A DNA stretch of 24,972 bases from Paracoccaceae bacterium (GTDB taxonomy: Bacteria; Pseudomonadota; Alphaproteobacteria; Rhodobacterales; Rhodobacteraceae), in contig JAESRD010000333.1 in NCBI GenBank assembly GCA_016764835.1, positions 1-24,972 on the forward strand, in the 5' to 3' direction. A program made the position numbers and the translations under genes. Under the pieces are notes generated by a model. It saw only the letters and a list, made by a program, of their open reading frames with translations, had not been told where the DNA came from and did not search any database. Positions 1 to 9,083 of this stretch are shown here, piece after piece. Each line of letters opens with the position of its first letter. Position 1 is the first letter of the stretch.

Positions 1-785
1 CTTGCAACATCAAAAACAGGCTGCATAATCAATCACGCAAACGAACCAGAACCTCCAAAACTCAAACCGCTCTGATGTTCCATTTTATATGGCGACGGAC
101 ACGTTTGCAAAATCTCGCCCGAAATGGTTGGCGATCCTAGCTGTAGAAGGCGAAAAATAGCATTTTTAGCACTGCTTAATTCGCTTTACGACAGAACCCT
201 GTTGTCTTGGTGTTTTCGACAAATTTTCCGTTGCAAGCTGTTGCCTAGTATGAAATTATATTTAATATAGTGAAACATACGTGGCCTATGGTGACTGTGA
301 TGGAACAGCCTTCTGGAATTTGGAAGTCCGCCCCCGGCAAAGGGCGCTGCGGCCCACACGGGTTTGCAATATTTGGCGTCGTGCCGGAAAATTTGGGAAC
401 CTCCCGAGCAGGCTGGCGGCTGTTTTGCAACGCTTTGGCCAAGCCGCTATCCAGATCAGGTGGTTGCTGAGATGAAGCACAGGATTGGGATGTATGCACA
501 CAGATTATGGGGCCGGTTTGAGGGTGCAAGCGCTGTCACCTCTCCATCGCTGAGCGCCGATCATCTGAGCACGCCGATCATGTCTAGCGCCGACTTGCTA
601 CGGGCTAACCGCGCGTTCGCCGAAGATAAGGTGTTGTCGTTAGCTAATAACTACGTCGCCACCAGTCTTCCTACAAATTCTGCCGCTTACCCTTGTGGCA
701 AAATACCCAATTTCAAATTTGCGGCGGTAAGGGTTCAGGCTGTGCCATACCACCATGCCGCCGAATAACAGCAACAGGAAGTAAC
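1..785. other. Intergenic region upstream of fhs, no supportable gene
   Basis: I find no credible coding sequence here on either strand. The open frames have unnatural composition and no recognisable motif. The left part is AT-rich; a weak promoter-like pair lies at 241-269 (TTGCCT, then an AT-rich box about 16-17 bases downstream), which could drive fhs with a long leader. Positions 551-582 hold an imperfect tandem repeat in which CGCCGATCAT occurs at 555-564 and 572-581. I cannot assign a known RNA family. A degraded gene cannot be excluded. Confidence 0.5.
551..582. repeat. Imperfect tandem duplication upstream of fhs
   Basis: Two adjacent copies of a roughly 16-base unit start with TGAGC and share CGCCGATCAT (555-564 and 572-581). 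They differ by a two-base insertion. This could be a pair of regulator half-sites or a simple slippage duplication; nothing visible decides between these. Confidence 0.45.
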
Positions 786-2462
786 ATGTCATATAAGTCA
801 GATATTGAAATTGCACGCGAAGCCAACAAGAAACCAATCCTGGAAATTGGTGCAAAATTGGGCATCGGGCCTGAGCATTTGTTGCCATATGGGCATGACA
901 AAGCAAAGGTCAGCCAAGCGTTCATCAATTCTGTTCAGGACCGCAAGAATGGTAAGCTGATCTTGGTGACAGCGATCAACCCGACACCAGCGGGCGAGGG
1001 TAAGACAACCACAACAGTTGGTCTTGGCGATGGTCTGAACCGCATTGGCAAAAAGACAGCAATTTGCATTCGCGAGGCCTCATTGGGCCCGTGTTTTGGT
1101 ATGAAGGGCGGCGCTGCTGGCGGCGGTTTCGCACAAGTCATCCCGATGGAAGACATGAACCTTCATTTTACTGGTGACTTCCATGCTATCACATCAGCGC
1201 ATAACCTGCTGAGCGCGATGGTCGACAACCATATCTACTGGGGAAACGAGCTCGAAATCGACGTTCGGCGTGTCGCTTGGCGGCGCGTTGTTGACATGAA
1301 CGACCGGGCATTGCGCCAGATTACCGCGTCGCTTGGCGGCGTTGCCAACGGCTTCCCACGCGAAGCTGGGTTTGACATTACCGTGGCATCTGAAGTGATG
1401 GCCTGCCTGTGTTTGGCGTTGAATTTGAAAGACTTACAGCAGCGCTTGGGCGATATCATCGTCGCATACCGCCGCGACCGCACGCCAGTTTTTGCCCGTG
1501 ACATCAAGGCCGATGGAGCGATGACGGTGTTGTTGAAGGATGCGATGCAGCCCAATATCGTGCAGACATTGGAAAACAACCCTGCCTTTGTGCATGGTGG
1601 TCCATTTGCCAATATTGCGCATGGCTGTAACTCGGTTATTGCCACGAAAACAGCGTTGAAGCTGGCCGATTATGTTGTGACAGAAGCGGGGTTTGGCGCC
1701 GATTTGGGTGCTGAAAAGTTCATGAATATCAAGTGCCGCAAAGCTGGACTTGCGCCGAGCGTGGTCGTGTTGGTGGCCACTGTGCGCGCCATGAAGATGA
1801 ACGGCGGCGTGGCACGTGCGGATCTTGGGCCAGAGAATGTAGCGGCTGTAACGGCGGGCTGTCCGAACCTTGGGCGCCATATCGAGAACCTAAAACTATT
1901 TGGTGTGCCTGTGGTGGTCGCGATCAACCACTTTGTGACTGACTCTGACGCCGAAGTGCAGGCGATTAAGGACTTTGTCGAGTCGCTCGGCTCGGAAGCG
2001 ATCTTGTGTCACCACTGGGAAAAGGGCAGCGAAGGCATTGTTGAGCTGGCGACACGTGTTGCAGAAATTGCAGATGCGGAAGTTGCCAATTTTGCGCCGA
2101 TCTACCCCGATGACATGCCGCTGATGCAAAAAATCGAGACCATTGCCAAACAAATTTACCGTGCTGACGAGGTTTTGGCCGACCAGAAAATCCGCAATCA
2201 GCTAAAGGATTGGGAAGCGCAAGGATACGGTAATTTGCCAGTGTGTATTGCCAAAACTCAATATTCGTTTAGCACGGATCCGACATTGCGCGGCGCGCCT
2301 GATGGACATTCGGTGCCGGTGCGCGAAGTGCGTCTTGCGGCGGGTGCAGGGTTCATCGTGGTTGTTTGCGGTGATATCATGACGATGCCGGGCTTGCCGC
2401 GGGTACCATCGGCTGAAACCATCATGCTAAATGGCGAGGGGCAAATCGAAGGTTTGTTCTAG
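786..2462 (+). CDS. fhs: Formate--tetrahydrofolate ligase
   Basis: The 558-residue product matches the usual length of formyl-THF synthetase, a cytoplasmic enzyme interconverting formate plus THF plus ATP with 10-formyl-THF. The family P-loop [15 protein letters not shown] is at about residues 66-80. Other family blocks are visible, including [24 protein letters not shown], and [14 protein letters not shown]. The start at 786 is chosen because AGGAAG lies about five bases upstream and the protein begins with the typical SDIEIA segment; an in-frame extension to 693 looks non-coding. The gene lies directly upstream of folD. In this locus the pair most likely oxidises methylene-THF, made from methylamine methyl groups, to formate with ATP gain, the reverse of the name reaction. 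The assignment is firm. Confidence 0.97.
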   Translation: MSYKSDIEIAREANKKPILEIGAKLGIGPEHLLPYGHDKAKVSQAFINSVQDRKNGKLILVTAINPTPAGEGKTTTTVGLGDGLNRIGKKTAICIREASLGPCFGMKGGAAGGGFAQVIPMEDMNLHFTGDFHAITSAHNLLSAMVDNHIYWGNELEIDVRRVAWRRVVDMNDRALRQITASLGGVANGFPREAGFDITVASEVMACLCLALNLKDLQQRLGDIIVAYRRDRTPVFARDIKADGAMTVLLKDAMQPNIVQTLENNPAFVHGGPFANIAHGCNSVIATKTALKLADYVVTEAGFGADLGAEKFMNIKCRKAGLAPSVVVLVATVRAMKMNGGVARADLGPENVAAVTAGCPNLGRHIENLKLFGVPVVVAINHFVTDSDAEVQAIKDFVESLGSEAILCHHWEKGSEGIVELATRVAEIADAEVANFAPIYPDDMPLMQKIETIAKQIYRADEVLADQKIRNQLKDWEAQGYGNLPVCIAKTQYSFSTDPTLRGAPDGHSVPVREVRLAAGAGFIVVVCGDIMTMPGLPRVPSAETIMLNGEGQIEGLF

Positions 2463-2475
2463 AAACATAGAGGAG

Positions 2476-2509
2476 CGGGCGGGTTTAATAGCCCGCCCGG
2501 GCGGGCTTT
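2476..2509. terminator. GC-rich alternating hairpins between fhs and folD
   Basis: CGGGCGGG at 2476-2483 can pair with CCCGCCCG at 2492-2499. The latter is also the left half of a perfect 18-base palindrome at 2490-2507 (AGCCCGCCCGGGCGGGCT), followed by TTGTTT. The two structures are mutually exclusive. It may be a Rho-independent terminator or attenuator after fhs, allowing partial read-through into folD. Function is inferred from structure only. Confidence 0.45.
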
Positions 2510-2549
2510 GTTTGGTGCGAATATAAATGGAAATGCGAAGGGTGCTGAG

Positions 2550-3452
2550 ATGAGCGCGACGATTATTGACGGTAAGGCTTTTGCAGCGACAGTGCGCGTA
2601 AAGGTTGCGGAACATGTGACCCGCTTGAAAGAGGTTCACAAAATCACACCGGGTTTGGCCGTTGTGCTGATCGGCGAAGACCCGGCGAGCGAAGTTTATG
2701 TGCGCAATAAGGGACGTCAGACCAAAGAAGTTGGCATGAATTCTTATGAGTACAAGTTGGCGGCCGATGTCACGCGCGACGAGGTGTTTGCGCTGATTGC
2801 CAAGTTGAATGCGGACCCGGCAGTACATGGCATCCTTTGCCAGTTTCCGGTTCCTGATCACTTGAATGAGGCCGAGATTGTGGCCCAAATTTTGCCTGAG
2901 AAAGATGTGGACGGTCTGCATGTCGTGAATGCCGGGCTGTTGGCATCGGGGCAACGCGCCATGGTGTCGTGCACGCCGCTGGGATGTTTGATGTTGTTGC
3001 GCGATCAGTTGGGGTCACTGTCGGGCAAGTCTGCTGTTGTGGTTGGCCGGTCAAATCTGGTGGGCAAGCCATTGGCGGCGCTGTTGCTGCGCGACAGTTG
3101 CACGGTAACAATCGCGCATTCGCGGACCAAAGATATCGAAGAAGTGTGCCGCAATGCGGATATTTTGGTGGCCGCCGTTGGCCGCCCTGAGATGATCACT
3201 GGTGACTGGATTAAGCCGGGGGCGGTGGTCATTGATGTGGGGATTAACCGTATTCCTGCGCCAGAACGCGGCGAAGGAAAAGTGCGGTTGGTTGGCGATG
3301 TGCATTTTGCCAGCGCGGCGGAAGTTGCATCAGCAATCACGCCTGTTCCCGGCGGTGTCGGGCCGATGACGATCGCTTGTTTGTTGGCCAATACTGTGAC
3401 GGCAGCCTGCCGGGCCAACGGGCTCATGGAGCCTGATGGACTGACCGCATGA
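2550..3452 (+). CDS. folD: Bifunctional methylene-THF dehydrogenase/cyclohydrolase FolD
   Basis: The 300-residue product has the full FolD pattern. The active-site Tyr-x3-Lys lies in [14 protein letters not shown]. Next come [32 protein letters not shown], the dinucleotide-binding [15 protein letters not shown], and the C-terminal [12 protein letters not shown]. It converts 5,10-methylene-THF to 10-formyl-THF in the cytoplasm with NAD(P)+ reduction. The ATG at 2550 is chosen because the protein then begins SATIIDGKA, the usual FolD N-terminus; an alternative in-frame start at 2508 lies inside the upstream palindrome. Following fhs, it forms the C1-folate oxidation arm of the methylamine pathway. 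Its stop overlaps the ATG of a truncated folD copy by four bases. Confidence 0.97.
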   Translation: MSATIIDGKAFAATVRVKVAEHVTRLKEVHKITPGLAVVLIGEDPASEVYVRNKGRQTKEVGMNSYEYKLAADVTRDEVFALIAKLNADPAVHGILCQFPVPDHLNEAEIVAQILPEKDVDGLHVVNAGLLASGQRAMVSCTPLGCLMLLRDQLGSLSGKSAVVVGRSNLVGKPLAALLLRDSCTVTIAHSRTKDIEEVCRNADILVAAVGRPEMITGDWIKPGAVVIDVGINRIPAPERGEGKVRLVGDVHFASAAEVASAITPVPGGVGPMTIACLLANTVTAACRANGLMEPDGLTA

Positions 3453-3765
3453 GAGACCACCGTCTGATTGACGGCAAAGCGGTGCAGGCGCGCCGCGCTG
3501 ATGTTGTGGCCCTAGGCCAGCCGCATTTTCTGGGCGCAGATATGATAAAGCCCGGCGCGGCTGTGATCAATATTGGGATCAACCAGATCGTCGATGAGGC
3601 GGGGAACACGCGCCTTGTCGGCGATGTCGACACCGATGCTGTGCTGGAAATAGCAGGTGGATTACGCCGGTTCCCGGCGGCGTAGGGCCGGTAACTGTGG
3701 CAATTCTTATGCGCAATGCGACGGTTGCTCATAGCCATCAGTTGGCCGCCGGTTGGCGCAGCTAG
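3449..3765 (+). pseudogene. Broken second folD copy (internal deletion plus frameshift)
   Basis: The frame from the ATG at 3449 reads LIDGKAVQA, matching the FolD N-terminal IIDGKAFA. It then jumps directly to ADVVALGQPHFLGADM and IKPGAAVINIGIN, matching the C-terminal quarter of FolD, where the intact neighbour has [18 protein letters not shown] and [13 protein letters not shown]. About 200 central residues are missing. Near 3659 the frame shifts: the last FolD block, [16 protein letters not shown], continues in another frame to a stop at 3763-3765, while the original frame ends at 3685. No substrate site remains, so it cannot be an active FolD. It overlaps folD by an ATGA junction, suggesting an ancestral tandem pair. 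A short expressed peptide cannot be excluded. Confidence 0.82.
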
Positions 3766-4625
3766 AGCGCCAAAATACCAAGGCCAACGAAAGCAAAAAT
3801 GACGCCGCTCCATTGTGACGGCGTCATTTTTTCTTTGAGAAACGCCCATGCGATAATGATTGAGATCATGCCAAACATTGATGCAGCGACCGACGCAAAT
3901 TCGGGGCGCGGCTGCAGCCCGGCCAACAATGTGGCGCTTAGTGCCAGAGAATCGAGCAGGCCCATAAGCGCTAATAGGGGCAGCAGGGCCAGCGGCGGAC
4001 GGTATGTTGCGCCTATAATACCAATAAAAACAACGAGAAAAAAGATAGCTGCGAGCCGCGCCCAGAGGATGATCGACATGCCCGGTGCGATTTGGGCAGC
4101 GGCTTGACCCAAGGCAAAGGTGGCGGCAAAGCCAAGCGCCGAGAGCAGGGACCAAAGAATCGCGGCACGGCGTTTGGCTTGCTGGTCAGGATCATTGGCG
4201 TCGTCAGAAAGGCTGGCCACAATGGAAACGCCCGCTATCACCGCCATCACCGCGCCCCACTGAATGAGCGAAACCGAGCCGCCAGACAACACGGCCCAAC
4301 CCACAGATAGGATGGGATATGAGGCAATAATGGGGGCGACCAGCCGCACTGGGCCGATAAAAAATGCCTTATACAGGGCGAGGCTGGCCACGACAAAACC
4401 CGCCCCAGAAACCACCGCCAGCGCGGCTGCCTGCAGTGGGAAAGAATTGAGCATTTGTGGCGGTTTGCCGGACACCATGATGCTGGCTATCTGAAACAAT
4501 GCCCCGAAAATCAAGACGCTGAGCAATGCTGGATAGAGCACGCAACGCGGTGCGATCACGCGGACGAGAACGTCATGTATCCCCCAAGCCAAGGCGGCAA
4601 TGCAGCCAAGCAGCAGCGCGCTCAC
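3762..4625 (-). CDS. EamA/DMT-superfamily membrane transporter
   Basis: The 287-residue product is almost entirely hydrophobic, with about ten predicted helices in two homologous halves separated by a polar linker (SDDANDPDQQAKRR). Each half ends in the EamA-type pattern, for example LKEKMTPSQWSGVIFAFVG near the C-terminus. It is an inner-membrane permease; the substrate cannot be read from sequence. I chose the GTG at 4625 because its G is the last base of the stop codon of the upstream 54-aa gene (TAGTG), implying translational coupling; a TTG start at 4667 would overlap that gene by over 40 bases. Its position next to tdm makes a role in moving a methylated amine or a by-product possible but unproven. 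A terminator-like hairpin lies inside its 3' end. Confidence 0.85.
   Translation of the reverse strand: MSALLLGCIAALAWGIHDVLVRVIAPRCVLYPALLSVLIFGALFQIASIMVSGKPPQMLNSFPLQAAALAVVSGAGFVVASLALYKAFFIGPVRLVAPIIASYPILSVGWAVLSGGSVSLIQWGAVMAVIAGVSIVASLSDDANDPDQQAKRRAAILWSLLSALGFAATFALGQAAAQIAPGMSIILWARLAAIFFLVVFIGIIGATYRPPLALLPLLALMGLLDSLALSATLLAGLQPRPEFASVAASMFGMISIIIAWAFLKEKMTPSQWSGVIFAFVGLGILAL
3795..3832. terminator. Perfect 13-bp hairpin with T-tract inside EamA gene
   Basis: AAAAATGACGCCG at 3795-3807 pairs perfectly with CGGCGTCATTTTT at 3819-3831 around an 11-base loop. Because the stem ends in A/T runs, it reads as an intrinsic terminator on both strands. On the plus strand it would end fhs-folD transcripts. 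On the minus strand it lies about 35-70 bases before the EamA stop codon. Activity is inferred. Confidence 0.55.
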
Positions 4626-4789
4626 TATGACGATTTGCGAAAGAATGGCACCATGAAGACAAGGCAAGCGAGCAAGAAAAATATGCTGCCGAACATGGCC
4701 CAGAAGTTGCCTATGCTAGCGATAATAAAGCCAATGGAAGAGATTACAAACAGCACCCAGCCGGTAATATTGATTTGACGGTCACTCAT
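4625..4789 (-). CDS. 54-aa two-helix membrane protein, unknown function
   Basis: This short frame encodes a 54-residue protein beginning MSDRQINITGWVLFVISS. A first hydrophobic helix spans about residues 10-27 and a second about 31-50, ending in the basic tail RKSS. There is no catalytic motif. Its stop codon TAG shares its last base with the GTG start of the EamA-family transporter, so the two are probably co-translated. It may be a small partner or stabiliser of that transporter. I do not recognise a named family, although the hydrophobic pattern and tight coupling argue that it is real. It is divergent from tdm, with 109 bases between the two starts. Confidence 0.68.
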   Translation of the reverse strand: MSDRQINITGWVLFVISSIGFIIASIGNFWAMFGSIFFLLACLVFMVPFFRKSS

Positions 4790-4898
4790 GATTGGCCTCT
4801 CTTAAGCTAAGTTCTTGCGGAAACTGATTTCGCGAGTTATTCTTTTTATTAAAGTATTATTCCGCTTAAGCAACAAGATCATAACCGGACACCATGCC

Positions 4899-7268
4899 AT
4901 GCTTGATAGTAAATATGCTGATGTAAAGCCTGGGCCGCCCAAGCCTAGCACGATAATTCAACCAACTGTATTTTCTATGCCGCCGGGCAGCGAACGCTAC
5001 GTGGTTGAAGGTGGGGGAGCTGTGCTTATCCCTATCGAGACAGGGGACCGCCTGGAAATAACCAATGATGAAGGCGGTCAGGCATGCGAAATAGTTGCCG
5101 CCGATGGCAAGGGTGCGATTGATGCCACTATTTTGGGGCACAAGAGCAGCGCAGATGCGGGCGGTCTGCGGGCGCTATTGCAGGCGAATGACCAAAGCTT
5201 GCGCGGGCTGCACATGGGTATTAACGCGCGCGGTATTGACCTGTCGCAAGGCGGCGCAATCAGCCTGTTTGAGGCGACAACACCGGCCAAAACCAGTCAG
5301 AAATTCAGGGCTGAGCGTGACGGCGTGGTGATTATTGCCGCCCCCGGCGGCGCAATGGATATCGAGGCGCAGGACACGGCGACGCCGCTGACAGTCATGG
5401 TTACCCGCGCGGTGATCAAACAACATACAAAATTTGAGCTGCCAGACCCGCTGGCCAACCCCATACTGGATCTGCGGATCAAGTCGCAAACGGCAGAGGC
5501 CTATTTTGTAAAGGCTGGGGATTATATCCAAATCCAAGATGTGGATGGCCGCCAATGCACCGATTTTGAGTGCTTTTCGGCGCGCAAATTGGACAAGGGA
5601 ATAGAGCATGCGCTCGACGTGACAACGACGCGCACATTGATGGGCCATGCCTATCCAATGCCCGGGCTTCATGCAAAATATTACGATCAGGAGATGTTGC
5701 CACTCGTTGAAGTGGTGCAAGATACTTGCGGGCGTCATGATGCCTTTGCCTTGGCATGTACGGCCAAATTTTACGACGATACCGGCTATCCCGGTCATGT
5801 AAATTGCTCGGAAAATTTCAATCATACCTTAGACAAATACGGCGTAACCGGGCGGCCCGGATGGATGGCGATCAACTTCTTTTTCAACACGTTTATTGAT
5901 GAGCATGGCGTGATGTATTCAGATGAGCCGTGGTCACGCCCCGGCGATTATGTCCTGCTGCGCGCGCTTACCGATTTGGTCTGTGTCAGCTCAGCCTGCC
6001 CCGATGACATCACGCCCGCGAATGGGTGGAACCCGACTGATATTCATGTTCGCACCTATAGTGGTGAAGAAAAATTTCAACATGCGATGGCAATGCGCAC
6101 TACCAGAGATTCGGAGCCAAAAATGACCAAGCAAACAGGATTTCACGACAGTTTTGCCAAGCATACCCGCAACTTTGTCGAGTATAAGGGCTATTGGCTG
6201 GCCAATTGTTTTGCCAAAGCAGGACCGATTGAAGAATACTGGGCTTGCCGTGAAGATGCCGTGATAATGGATCTGTCGCCGCTGCGTAAATTTGAGATCA
6301 CTGGGCCGGATGCTGAAGCGTTGATGCAGTATACATTAACGCGCAATATCAAGAAGTTAGCCTTGGGCGGCGTGGTTTATACGGCGATGTGCTACGAGCA
6401 TGGCGGCATGCTAGATGATGGCACGCTGTTTCGGCTGGGGCGTGACAATTTCCGTTGGATCGGCGGCGATGATTACGGTGGCGATTGGCTGCGCGAGCAG
6501 GCGGAAAAGCTGGGCCTGAATGTCCTTATTCGCAACTCGACCGACCAGCTGCATAATGTGGCTGTGCAAGGGCCCAAAAGCCGCGATTTGCTAAAGAAAA
6601 TTATTTGGACGGCGCCGCATAATCCTGAATTTGAACAGCTCGGCTGGTTCCGCTTCACGCCCGCTCGTTTGAACAATGAGAGCGGCACTCCAATCGTGAT
6701 TTCGCGTACCGGTTATACGGGTGAGCTGGGTTATGAGGTAATGTGCCACCCCAAAGATTGCGTCAAAGTGTTTGACGCGATTTGGGAGGCGGGCAAAGAG
6801 CACGGGTTGCGGCCAATGGGGCTTGAGGCGCTGGATATGGTGCGCATCGAAGCCGGGCTTATTTTCGCTGGCTATGATTTTTCGGACCAAACTGACCCAT
6901 TTGAAGCAGGGATCGGATTTACCGTGCCGCTTAAGACCAAAGAGGACGATTTCATTGGCCGCGACGCATTGATCCGGCGCAAAGAGACGCCGTCGCACAA
7001 GTTGATAGGGCTGGTGATTGATAGCAATGTTGATGTTGGCCACGGCGATTGTGTGCATTTTGGCCGGGCTCAAATTGGCGAAGTGACGTCATCGACACGG
7101 TCGCCTATCTTGGGCAAAAACATCGCTTTGGCGCGGGTTGATGTGGCCTATAGCGAGATCGGCACGATGCTTGAAATTGGCAAACTCGACGGCGAGCAAA
7201 AACGGCTGCCGGCCGAAGTTGTGCGGTTCGCGCATTTTGACCCAACCAAAGAGCGGCCGCGTTCGTAG
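4899..7268 (+). CDS. tdm: Trimethylamine N-oxide demethylase (DUF1989-GcvT fusion)
   Basis: The 789-residue protein joins an N-terminal DUF1989 region (about residues 40-395) to a GcvT-type folate-binding region (about 409-780). This is the diagnostic Tdm architecture. It cleaves TMAO to dimethylamine and formaldehyde in the cytoplasm; the GcvT part is known to capture formaldehyde on THF. C287, C303 and C367 have exactly the spacing (16 and 64) I recall for the zinc-binding cysteines of Methylocella silvestris Tdm. The C-terminal part carries VISRTGYTGELGYE, shared with GcvT proteins. I chose the ATG at 4899; an in-frame start at 4815 would add a hydrophobic, AT-rich 28-residue stretch that looks non-coding. 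It is followed by a truncated globin and is divergent from a small membrane protein and EamA transporter. Confidence 0.95.
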   Translation: MLDSKYADVKPGPPKPSTIIQPTVFSMPPGSERYVVEGGGAVLIPIETGDRLEITNDEGGQACEIVAADGKGAIDATILGHKSSADAGGLRALLQANDQSLRGLHMGINARGIDLSQGGAISLFEATTPAKTSQKFRAERDGVVIIAAPGGAMDIEAQDTATPLTVMVTRAVIKQHTKFELPDPLANPILDLRIKSQTAEAYFVKAGDYIQIQDVDGRQCTDFECFSARKLDKGIEHALDVTTTRTLMGHAYPMPGLHAKYYDQEMLPLVEVVQDTCGRHDAFALACTAKFYDDTGYPGHVNCSENFNHTLDKYGVTGRPGWMAINFFFNTFIDEHGVMYSDEPWSRPGDYVLLRALTDLVCVSSACPDDITPANGWNPTDIHVRTYSGEEKFQHAMAMRTTRDSEPKMTKQTGFHDSFAKHTRNFVEYKGYWLANCFAKAGPIEEYWACREDAVIMDLSPLRKFEITGPDAEALMQYTLTRNIKKLALGGVVYTAMCYEHGGMLDDGTLFRLGRDNFRWIGGDDYGGDWLREQAEKLGLNVLIRNSTDQLHNVAVQGPKSRDLLKKIIWTAPHNPEFEQLGWFRFTPARLNNESGTPIVISRTGYTGELGYEVMCHPKDCVKVFDAIWEAGKEHGLRPMGLEALDMVRIEAGLIFAGYDFSDQTDPFEAGIGFTVPLKTKEDDFIGRDALIRRKETPSHKLIGLVIDSNVDVGHGDCVHFGRAQIGEVTSSTRSPILGKNIALARVDVAYSEIGTMLEIGKLDGEQKRLPAEVVRFAHFDPTKERPRS

Positions 7269-7329
7269 CTAAAGTTTGCGGTTTGATATCGCGCAAAGCA
7301 ATGGCGCAGCGGCGGCGATAGGGAATGAT

Positions 7330-7722
7330 ATGGTATCAATGATTGAACATATCGGCGGCGAGGCGGGCTTGCGTGCGCTCGTCGAGACTTTCTACGACGA
7401 AGTAGAGAGTAACCCTGCCGGGGCGCATATTCACAACCTGCATTTGCGCGGCCATGGTATTGGCCATGTCCGTCAGGAACAGTTTGATTTTCTGAGCGGA
7501 TTTTTGGGCGGCCGGCGGTATTATGAAGAGCAACATGGGCACATGAATGTGCAGCAAATGCATGAGCATGTGCCGATTTCGACCAAGGATGCCGAAGATT
7601 GGCTGACTTGCATGGATGTTGCGATTGAGAAATGCGGCCAATCGGGCCCGCAAATAGAAAAGCTACGCAGCGCATTTCGCCGCGTAGCAATGGTTCTGGT
7701 AAATGATCTGCAGCGTGACTAA
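7330..7722 (+). CDS. Group II truncated haemoglobin
   Basis: The 130-residue product has the group II truncated globin pattern. F21-Y22 fit the B9-B10 positions (LVETFYDEV). [18 protein letters not shown] at 54-71 is the family hallmark. H78 aligns with the proximal haem ligand, and W91 fits the conserved Trp G8. Such proteins bind O2, and some detoxify NO or peroxide. The ATG at 7330 has GGGA upstream; an in-frame TTG at 7276 is less likely. It lies 61 bases after tdm on the same strand and its stop overlaps the tmm stop by four bases. With two oxygenases (Tmm, Dmm) nearby, an oxygen- or radical-handling role in methylamine oxidation is a reasonable inference but untested. Family call is firm, function open. 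Confidence 0.86.
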   Translation: MVSMIEHIGGEAGLRALVETFYDEVESNPAGAHIHNLHLRGHGIGHVRQEQFDFLSGFLGGRRYYEEQHGHMNVQQMHEHVPISTKDAEDWLTCMDVAIEKCGQSGPQIEKLRSAFRRVAMVLVNDLQRD

Positions 7723-9056
7723 TTCTTGAGGTAGGCCTCAAGGCTATCATCAAGGGCATCTTTCCATGGCGTGTGATGAACCGGCGCCATTGTGCCTGTA
7801 ATAACAGAGACATAAGAGTTATCGCGGAAGGTCATGATATTGGTCTTCTTATGCGCCTTCCACTTCATGAACGCATCGATAGCGCCATCAACATTGAATG
7901 ATGGATAGTCGGTTTCATCGATCAATTCCTGCACATATGCGCCCTGAAAGCGAATGGCGGCATAGTCATCTTCGCCAGCATCTTCGGCGGCGACACGGGC
8001 GACAACATCGGCGTGGCGCGCGTCTCTGTCGGCGGGCACGTCGAGGCGGCCCATGATCGCATCGCGCACCCACCAAGCTTGGGCGTCAAACATGTTGAAC
8101 GTGAACCACTGGTCTTGCATGCCGACATAAAACAGCGCCGGATTGGGGACGAAAGCGACGCCTTTGTAGAGGTCAGCTGCGGCAAGTCTGTTGGCTGTTT
8201 TGAGGCGCAGACTGTCGGGCAGGAACGGGAAGTGGTGCTTGTAGCCCGTGCATAAAATGATGGCATCAATCTCGCGGCTCGTGCCGTCTTTGAAATATGC
8301 GGTGTTGCCATCAACACGGGTCAGCAGTGGCACTTCAGCCCAATTATCAGGCCAGTCATAGCCCATTGGGGCGGTGCGGTGGCTGACAGTTATGGATTTT
8401 GCGCCGTATTTCCAGCACTGGGATCCAATGTCTTCGGCCGAATAGCTGGTGCCGACAATGAGGATGTCTTTGCCTTTGAATTCCATCGCATCGCGGAAAT
8501 CATGGGCGTGCAGAACGCGGCCTTGGAAGCTCTCAAAACCGTCAAATTGCGGCACATTGGGTGTGCTGAAATGGCCTGTGCAAACGATGACATTGTCAAA
8601 TTCTTCGTCGTAAACACGGTCATGGGGCAGGTCATGCGCGGTTACGGTGAATTTGCCGTTTGCGAATTCGATATTGCGGATGGCGGTCGAGAAGCGGATC
8701 TTGTCGCGCACGCCGGCCTTGTTCACACGGCCTTCGATGTAGTCAAACAAAACAGCGCGCGGCGGGTAGCTGGCAATCTGCTTGCCGAAATGCTCCTCGA
8801 AGGAATAGTCGGCGAATTCGAGACCTTCTTTGGGGCCGTTTGACCACAAATACCGGTACATCGAGCCGTGAACGGGTTCGCCATATTCGTCGAGGCCCGT
8901 GCGCCACGTATAGTTCCAAAGCCCGCCCCAATTGTCTTGCTTCTCGAAGCAAACAATTTCGGGAACATCTTCACCTTTTGCGGCGGCGGATTGAAAAGCA
9001 CGAAGCTGGGCGAGGCCAGAAGGCCCGGCGCCGATAATGGCAACACGTTTGGTCAT
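7719..9056 (-). CDS. tmm: Trimethylamine monooxygenase (flavin-containing)
   Basis: This 445-residue class B flavin monooxygenase oxidises trimethylamine to TMAO using NADPH and O2. The FAD-binding GAGPSG is at residues 9-14 and the NADP-binding [10 protein letters not shown] at 202-211. The late FMO motif is [10 protein letters not shown] at about 269-278. Length and the segments [17 protein letters not shown] and [20 protein letters not shown] are those of bacterial Tmm rather than of eukaryotic FMOs or Baeyer-Villiger enzymes. AAGGACC precedes the ATG by about eight bases. It is the last gene of the mgsABC-gmaS-tmm operon, 27 bases after gmaS. Its product feeds Tdm, encoded on the opposite strand across a convergent junction. 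Confidence 0.96.
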   Translation of the reverse strand: MTKRVAIIGAGPSGLAQLRAFQSAAAKGEDVPEIVCFEKQDNWGGLWNYTWRTGLDEYGEPVHGSMYRYLWSNGPKEGLEFADYSFEEHFGKQIASYPPRAVLFDYIEGRVNKAGVRDKIRFSTAIRNIEFANGKFTVTAHDLPHDRVYDEEFDNVIVCTGHFSTPNVPQFDGFESFQGRVLHAHDFRDAMEFKGKDILIVGTSYSAEDIGSQCWKYGAKSITVSHRTAPMGYDWPDNWAEVPLLTRVDGNTAYFKDGTSREIDAIILCTGYKHHFPFLPDSLRLKTANRLAAADLYKGVAFVPNPALFYVGMQDQWFTFNMFDAQAWWVRDAIMGRLDVPADRDARHADVVARVAAEDAGEDDYAAIRFQGAYVQELIDETDYPSFNVDGAIDAFMKWKAHKKTNIMTFRDNSYVSVITGTMAPVHHTPWKDALDDSLEAYLKN

Positions 9057-9083
9057 TTCGAGAGGTCCTTTTGCGAGAAGTAT

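Noticed and set aside
447..461. Minus-strand ACCTGATCTGGATAG resembling the core of a TPP riboswitch
   Set aside because: The required CTGAGA helix segment is not found 5' of it on that strand, and no gene follows downstream on the minus strand; likely coincidence.
364..768. 134-residue open frame upstream of fhs
   Set aside because: No recognisable domain, no ribosome site, odd composition, and it ends just before the fhs ribosome site; treated as non-coding.
4815..4898. N-terminal extension of Tdm with a hydrophobic, possible signal-like stretch
   Set aside because: The DNA is AT-rich and intergenic in character, and Tdm is a cytoplasmic enzyme; the ATG at 4899 gives a normal N-terminus.
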